Shown piece after piece: positions 26,934-32,230 of a stretch of 32,230 nucleotides of DNA. Within the stretch, counting starts at the first letter, position 1; the number at the start of each line of letters is the position of its first letter. Source of the stretch: Nitrosomonas sp. Lineage in GTDB: Bacteria > Pseudomonadota > Gammaproteobacteria > Burkholderiales > Nitrosomonadaceae. Both the position numbers and the translations under genes were made by a program. Below the pieces are notes generated by a model, which had not been told where the DNA came from, did not search any database, and saw only the letters and a program-made list of their open reading frames with translations. The stretch covers positions 1 through 32,230 of the forward strand of contig JADKHF010000024.1 of NCBI GenBank assembly GCA_016721865.1, read 5' to 3'.

Positions 26934-28512
26934 ATGTTAACTTTTCGCGATGGACGATAGCAGTGCAAGGGCAATTGAGAAAAGGAGTTAATGTTACATA
27001 CTCCGATGATACAGTGCGGATTGCATTTGCTTTATGGACAATAGAACTTCCCAAATCCTGGGTCCAATCCAAACCAATAGTTCAGAATCTACTTGAGCGA
27101 AAATGCACAAATATTGAAGCCGCCTTAGATCCTGAGGTTCAACCACTCCTAAGATTACTTGATGCACAAGGGTGTTTCATTCCAGAAATGAAAGACTCAT
27201 ACACGTTACGGGAAGTTCGTGCTCGCTTCGACCCATTAAAGTCGGTATGGTACGCGACCTACTATTCCCATCCAACTTGGTCACGTATTCGTGATGGTGC
27301 GGCTAGCCGGAATGAGCTTATCGCTTGGATGTTACACAATTACCATATATCCCGCCTCTGCAGGTGTCATTGGCGCTCGGCTAGTAGCTATGAACAGAAA
27401 AGGTAGTTTGAGTAAGTTCTTCGAACAAGATGTCTTAGAGGAATACTGGCACTGTGACGCATACTATTTTGTTGACGCCCCAAATCTAAAAATAAATCCT
27501 GATGATGCAAAGTTGTATATACCTTTACCATCATCCTTAGCATTTGAGCAGCACGCTCTTCAGGTATCTGAAACAGACCCTCTTGGTCACATTTTAATTG
27601 CATATTTTCAAGAGTCGAGTATAGCCTTCAAACAAGATAGTGATGAGTTCATCAACAGGTCGAAGAGGTATATAACATTCCGAGTTTTTTGAATCTTGGA
27701 AACAGCATATCCAAATTGACATTGAACACCACCATGCAGATGGCTTGGCAGCACTTTTAGTATCAGATGATTTGGTCGATTCTTCAACATTTACTCGATC
27801 AATCAAGAATGCTTGGCTTGCATTTGCATTTCTCAATAGTAGCCTAGAGGAAATACGTGAAGAACAACGAAACAAAGACGAAATTTGCCTTCGATTGCCC
27901 ATACGAAATGGTAGAGTTAGACAAACAGCGCTGTCTTTTAAATCTCAAAACCTAACAAGTATCGATGATGGAACTCACAGTTTCTTCAATTTGGAAGATA
28001 TGTTTAGATGGTATACAAGTGTATCCTCAAGTCCAGTATTAAAGCATGAGCAGAAAACTAGCTTAACAGCTAGTAGTTTTCCTTACCTAAGACAGGAAAT
28101 CGCTCGTAGTGCATTTCGCGCCCTAAGTTTCTCTCGTAATCATGACGAAATTATTGCTTGTGGTTATATCGCACGTTCGTTTTCTTCACTAGACAATAAT
28201 CGAAATTTTTCCCCAGTTATGCTTTGGGATGTTGCCATAACAAACTATCTTTATGAAGCAGCAACTTATCCGGCAGGTTGGACAATGTTCTTGGATTTGC
28301 TGCTATCTCGCACAAATAGTTTTGGCGAAATTGCTTCCAACTTAACTGACCAAAATAATGAACCTAATCTGTGTTCCCGGTTACGGCATGATATAAAAAT
28401 TTCACCACCGATAAGCGATCAATGGTTGACGATGCTCTTGCAGTTCGACGAGTTGCTCACACGCTGGTTATCTAGTTCTATCACTATCCCTTCCGAGATC
28501 GCGAACAGTTAA
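26934..28512 (+). pseudogene. Heme-oxygenase-like (TenA/PqqC/HDO) protein with RRE-like N-terminus
   Basis: About 525 codons with a shift near 26957, one near 27350 and one near 27690. The N-terminus (V-N-V-T-Y-S-D-D-T-V-R-I-A-F, later L-L-R-L-L-D-A-Q-G-C-F-I-P) resembles the PqqD-like winged fold that binds peptide leaders. The next part has E-L-I-A-W-M-L-H-N-Y-H-I-S-R, L-E-E-Y-W-H-C-D and W-K-Q-H-I-Q-I-D-I-E-H-H, the His/Glu-rich helices of heme-oxygenase-like oxidases. The C-terminal half is helical and not recognised. It may be a metal-dependent oxidase acting on a peptide or small molecule. An in-frame TGA after the TAA at 28510 overlaps the next ATG, hinting the original end was at 28542. 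Confidence 0.5.
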
Positions 28513-28538
28513 AACCAAGAACAGAGCACCGGAAACCA

Positions 28539-29519
28539 ATGACTGAATTTTTGTATACAGGTAGTTATCGGGTTCAAAGTTCGGCGCCATGAAGCAGCAT
28601 CTTTGCTGGAGGGAAAGTGGTTGTACGATAAACCTTTCCTCCTTGACAGTGACTCTATCAATCATGAATTACGAATTCACCCTCAGTGGTTAGGAGGAGT
28701 ATTTGTAGAGATGTGTCCGGCACTGGTGACTGTACGTTTGGGAAAATTTGAAAGCGAACCGGACATTCTTTACAAGCAAGATTTTTTCATACCTGATCCA
28801 GGAACATCGCCAATGAGCGTTAATATTGTTGATGTACTTAAATCTCGTGCCAAATGGATCACTAGATCCAAATACATAAAACGCATTTTTACTGAAGATA
28901 CTTATTCACAAATATTTGATTTAATGGATCATCCGGAAGTTGTTATTGCCAATGAGTACTATCTTCACGAAGCTGGCCACTTCTTAGGGTATGACGTTAT
29001 AACAAAATATTCTGATGGATATTTTTCACCTACTGGTAATACAGCCTGGCTTCTAATCTATGCCGAAGAACTAAGAGCAGACTTACATGCATTTGGCTTT
29101 GGAACAATTTTATTACCTCCACGTGAAGCCGCAAAAATACTAATCTATAATATAGCGCTTCGGTTTGGTGTGCATTTTGAAGGGATAACGACTTTAAGAA
29201 TAGCTCCGCATGGTCTAACCCCATATCTTCTTTTTGTGTACTAAGAGAATTAGGGTTCATTTCCTATTGAAAAGACAAATAATGGCGGTTATTTGTTTCG
29301 TCTTTTGAGTTTTGACGTAGATGAGATCACTGAAGTTATGCGTCAATGTGCTAAACATGCAGAGATTTTACTGACTACCCCGGAGCTTTTATTACGTGAT
29401 CCGATAGAACGAGCAATCTCAGTAGCATAATATGTTCGAAGCCGTGACTACAAAACAAACCTAGAAGCCTACGCTAGCGTTATGAATTTTTCAGTGATCC
29501 CTATGACAAACCAAAATAA
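28539..29519 (+). pseudogene. HExxH-motif metalloprotein (DUF6421-like)
   Basis: The core frame (28603-29244) holds Y-Y-L-H-E-A-G-H-F-L-G-Y-D, a zinc-type HExxH motif. Downstream is Y-A-E-E-L-R-A-D-L-H-A-F-G-F-G, whose Glu or Asp could be the third ligand. It resembles DUF6421-type proteins as I recall them; aKG-HExxH peptide hydroxylases are an alternative. The start M-T-E-F-L-Y-T-G-S-Y-R joins the core after a shift near 28580. The C-terminal part runs through R-L-L-S-F-D-V-D-E-I-T-E-V-M to S-D-P-Y-D-K-P-K with TAA at 29517-29519, after shifts near 29235 and 29482 and a TAA at 29428-29430. No signal peptide is seen. Confidence 0.5.
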
Positions 29520-29522
29520 GGT

Positions 29523-30065
29523 ATGCTCAAGTGAAAATCCATATGAACTCCCGTCAAAGCTTCCCATTCCTATAGACGATGGAGCCGCAGATCATTTGAT
29601 AGGGATGTCAATTTCAGATTCAATACTACATGGAAGCGACGGAAATGATTGAGCATATTGCAGTTAATAAAACGCAAAAAGTCGTTATTTATTTTACCCT
29701 GCAACGGGAATTCCTGAAAGGATCCTGTTCCAGGATGGGATAATATCCCTGGAGCGCCTGGTTGTACTGTGCAATCCCTAGGATTCAAAAATCATTACTC
29801 TGATTTTAAAGCTGTAAATGTAGATATAATCGGTATCAGCTCACAACATACCAGAGAGCAGCAAGAACTAACAGGTCGAATTGATCTTCCATTTCTCCTC
29901 CTAAGCGACCCAAATTTTACATTGCAGGATCAACTGAGACTACCGATCTTCGAGGTGAATGGAAAAAGCTTTTACAAGCGTTGCGCACTTCTGTTAATAG
30001 ATGGAGTAATTTCTCGTATATTCTATCCAGTATTTCCTCCTGACAAAAACGCAGAAGGGTTTTAG
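29523..30065 (+). pseudogene. Peroxiredoxin / redoxin (AhpC-TSA-like)
   Basis: The thioredoxin-fold sequence begins L-P-I-P-I-D-D-G-A-A-D-H-L-I-G-M and, in shifted frames, V-V-I-Y-F-Y-P-A-T-G and V-P-G-W-D-N-I-P-G-A-P-G-C-T-V-Q-S-L-G-F, which contains the peroxidatic Cys. It goes on with V-D-I-I-G-I-S-S-Q, F-L-L-L-S-D-P-N-F and L-P-I-F-E-V-N-G-K-S-F-Y-K-R-C-A-L-L. No resolving Cys five residues after the first is seen, unlike PrxQ. It would reduce peroxides or provide thiol chemistry for the cluster. Shifts lie near 29640-29730. Confidence 0.7.
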
Positions 30066-30072
30066 CATCGTT

Positions 30073-30349
30073 ATGTTGATATCGACAATTCATACCAAAA
30101 TGTGCCCAATAAATTGTATCCTATATATTATACCCACATTAACCAGTATCATCAATAATCCAGCCATTCGTAGTCCGGCTGAAACACGATTTGTACAAAC
30201 TCTTATGGGTAAATACTATGGCTATGATCGGCATATCAACAGACAATCAACTTCAAGATGAACGCTATAAACACCCAAATTGGTATTATATTCCTGGTAT
30301 TCGGTGGAAAAGACATCATTTCGGCAGTAGTATATATACAGATTCTTGA
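30073..30349 (+). pseudogene. Unrecognised ORF after the peroxiredoxin
   Basis: The clearest part reads R-S-P-A-E-T-R-F-V-Q-T-L-M-G-K-Y-Y-G-Y-D-R-H-I and, after a shift near 30243, Q-D-E-R-Y-K-H-P-N-W-Y-Y-I-P-G-I-R-W-K-R-H-H-F before TGA at 30347-30349. It is rich in aromatic and basic residues. No family was recognised and the start is uncertain. The position suggests it belongs to the same cluster; alternatively the first part is a tail of the peroxiredoxin. Confidence 0.35.
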
Positions 30350-30469
30350 TCTAGGTGAATGAACTATCCTTTGGTTGGCATGCCAGTTGCTGATATAGAT
30401 GCAATCAATTTTTTATATTCCTTGGATAGTAGCAGTATTCGATAAATTGGTTTTTATATTTTCTCCTTT

Positions 30470-31639
30470 CTATCGGCTGCGTATCCGACAACTTTTTTGA
30501 ATTATCATGTTTGCTTTACTAGTTCTGATTTTAAGATCATGCAGATTGTTATCTTCTGTAATCAACGCCCTGTCTTTTCTGTACAGTGCACTGATTTCAT
30601 CACTGATACCGGTTGCAATAACGATTATTTCCCTGAGGGAACGGTAATCGCTATTTTCATGGTTGGCGCTGATGCCAATAACATCACGTAAAATTCCCAT
30701 TTCGCAGGCTTTCAACAATAACGGATGATTGAAGTGTTTGTCAGAGGTGATTACAAAAACCGAGCTCACACCGGAATTGCGTGTAAATTTCTGCAGCCTT
30801 GCCAATAGTATTCTTGGTGATCGTTTCAAGATTGATACTGGCAGTTCGCTGATCGACTGAACAGCACCAGTGGCATTGGTGCCAATCAGGCTGAAGTATT
30901 GATCGTTGTGGTTCAATGCCATGCCGATTCGCCAGATCATCCGGCATGGCAATGTTTTCCAGTAGGTAACTCGCGTTGCTTGTAAGCGTCATTCTGATAG
31001 CTCCGGCTTGGCTGCCCATCCAGTCAAAGAAGCTGACTTCCAGTTTCCGGTCGATAACGCTACTGGTAAATCATAATAATATGACCTTTAAACCCCGGCA
31101 CCAGAGAAGCCAGTTGCGCGGTCAATCGTTCATCCTGCCGGGACGCGGCGGCCCCGCCCGAGGGGTGATTATGCAGCAGCCAATAACCTTCGGCCTGTAC
31201 TTTTAAATCGTGTATTGTTCACCCAATCACCCAGATGATGATCGGTGCCATTGATCTTTTCCAGATACACCGATCCCGGTAACCGGGAACTGATGGCAGT
31301 ATGATGGATAATGCGGTTTCTGCGTGTATAAAATATGCGCAATGTTTCAAAGCGCGGATCGCGAAGAATCGTGCCATCACGGCCAGTTCATGCGCAGATT
31401 TTATTTGCCGGTTCAGAAGTGTTGTTCCGCCTTGTTCTTTAAAGTCTTTGGGGAAATTACAACCCAATATCGCGCCACCCGCCCATGGAGCCCGAGATTC
31501 GGAGCAGTTCGATATAAGCGTTCCTACCGGTTTTCTTTGTGCTTCGCTGGTATCGGGACGGGTTTCAATGTTGTCATAGAGATCACCTGTATTGAGGTCT
31601 GGATGAATTTACCGGAATGGCTTGTTGATTGGCACGCAT
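30470..31639 (-). pseudogene. JAB/RadC-like domain protein
   Basis: The protein starts M-R-A-N-Q-Q-A-I-P-V-N-S-S at 31637-31639. The middle has F-E-T-L-R-I-F-Y-T-R-R-N-R-I-I-H-H-T and the JAMM motif L-L-H-N-H-P-S-G followed by A-A-A-S-R-Q-D. These are features of RadC-like metallo-isopeptidase proteins that are common on plasmids and integrative elements. The C-terminal 160 codons (30952-30470) are intact and include F-V-I-T-S-D-K-H-F-N-H-P-L-L. At least five single-base breaks lie near 31580, 31400, 31210, 31160 and 30950. It is downstream of the Toprim gene on the same strand. Confidence 0.65.
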
Positions 31640-31659
31640 GATTAATCCTCCTGTCAGTA

Positions 31660-32230
31660 TTAAACCAAAGCCCGTTTTTGTGCTTTTGCTTTTATTTCGG
31701 TTTGAGGCTGGCTTTGGATCTTGGCGTGTTGTAGTTGTGATTGGTGTTTTTGAATCGTGGTTTGTTGAATGGCTTTCTCGATTGCAGCACCCACCTGCCG
31801 CTTGACAGCTTGCATGCCCAATGCACTTTTATTGGCCAGATCGTTAAAATCACTGAGTTTCTGCGATGCCTGTTCATTGAGCGCAAAAACCGAACACGGC
31901 AACACCATTGACTTGTTGCGCCGCTTGCGCTTTTTTCCCTGCCGGTGTTTCTACCGTTCAGTACCACCAGATGCTGATCGTCATCACCAGCAATAACAAT
32001 AGATTTGTTGGGATACTTGTCATGCAACTGTTGTGCTACCGGTATGAGATTACCCGAATCGAATGCCACCGCAACCGGACAGTTCATGGCCTGCGATACG
32101 GTATCGGCAGTGGAATAACCTTCAGCGATGATGATGGTTTTGGCGTTATTCAGTGCTGTCAATGCTGCCAAACCATCGCTGTTACCATTCACCACATGGA
32201 AATGGCCTTCTTTCTGACTGCCTGCAACAA
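31660..32230 (-). pseudogene. Toprim-domain protein, C-terminal part (runs off the window)
   Basis: The minus-strand frame has I-I-I-A-E-G-Y-S-T-A-D-T-V-S-Q-A, V-A-V-A-F-D-S-G-N-L and S-I-V-I-A-G-D-D-D-Q-H. The Glu and DxD-type Asp residues are those of a Toprim domain as found in plasmid primase/zincin-like (TraC/ArdC-related) proteins. The C-terminal tail is Gln- and Lys-rich (Q-L-Q-H-A-K-I-Q-S-Q-P-Q). A one-base shift near 31945 splits the two frames. The N-terminal part lies beyond 32230. Confidence 0.65.

Overview
The window looks like part of an integrated conjugative element or plasmid from a betaproteobacterium. The Trb transfer genes and the KorB/KfrB/TrbA-type regulators are most like those of IncP-related elements; a Nitrosomonas-like host is only a guess from general gene style. 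No tRNA, rRNA or CRISPR array was seen.

Layout. (1) 1-422: remnant of an IS1595-family element with terminal inverted repeats. (2) 493-10724, minus strand: a DNA phosphorothioation (Dnd)-associated restriction cluster. In transcription order it holds a Dnd-associated methyltransferase, an M15-peptidase-like domain read in the same frame, a large protein with a sigma-70 region-4-like helix-turn-helix, a small coiled-coil protein, the PLD+SF2 helicase restriction enzyme, a ~58-residue protein, DndD, and Dnd-associated protein 4. The core sulfur-transfer genes (dndB, dndC, dndE) are not in the window. An IS5-family element sits inside dndD. (3) 10778-12394, minus strand: KfrB-like protein and KorB/ParB. 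(4) 12395-12649: divergent regulatory region with a KorB-operator-like palindrome. (5) 12650-26370, plus strand: trbA, trbB, C, D, E, F, G, H, I, J, K, L, M, then an OmpA-like lipoprotein, a DUF433/DUF5615 toxin-antitoxin pair, and trbN. An IS630-family element splits trbC, and trbF has an internal deletion. (6) 26707-30349, plus strand: an unusual five-gene cluster with a ~67-residue peptide, a heme-oxygenase-like (TenA/PqqC/HDO) protein with a possible peptide-recognition N-terminus, an HExxH metalloprotein, a peroxiredoxin and an unrecognised ORF. It resembles a peptide-modification or redox pathway and is the best candidate for something undescribed. (7) 30470-32230, minus strand: a RadC/JAB-domain protein and the C-terminal part of a Toprim-domain protein that runs off the window.

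How it works together. The trb genes would build the mating channel (TrbB and TrbE ATPases, TrbC pilin, TrbF-TrbG-TrbH-TrbI core, TrbJ, TrbL, and the TrbN wall hydrolase). KorB and TrbA would control them from the divergent promoter region. The Dnd-linked restriction genes and the toxin-antitoxin pair would be defence and maintenance cargo. No relaxase, coupling protein or oriT is visible.

Caveat. Almost every gene is broken by one or more single-base indels, often in short homopolymers, while protein similarity continues unbroken in the next frame. This affects transposases, transfer genes, defence genes and cargo alike, so uncorrected sequencing error is at least as likely as decay. I label disrupted genes 'pseudogene' and give the span of the whole reconstructed gene. 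The IS insertions and the trbF deletion are independent of this problem and look real.
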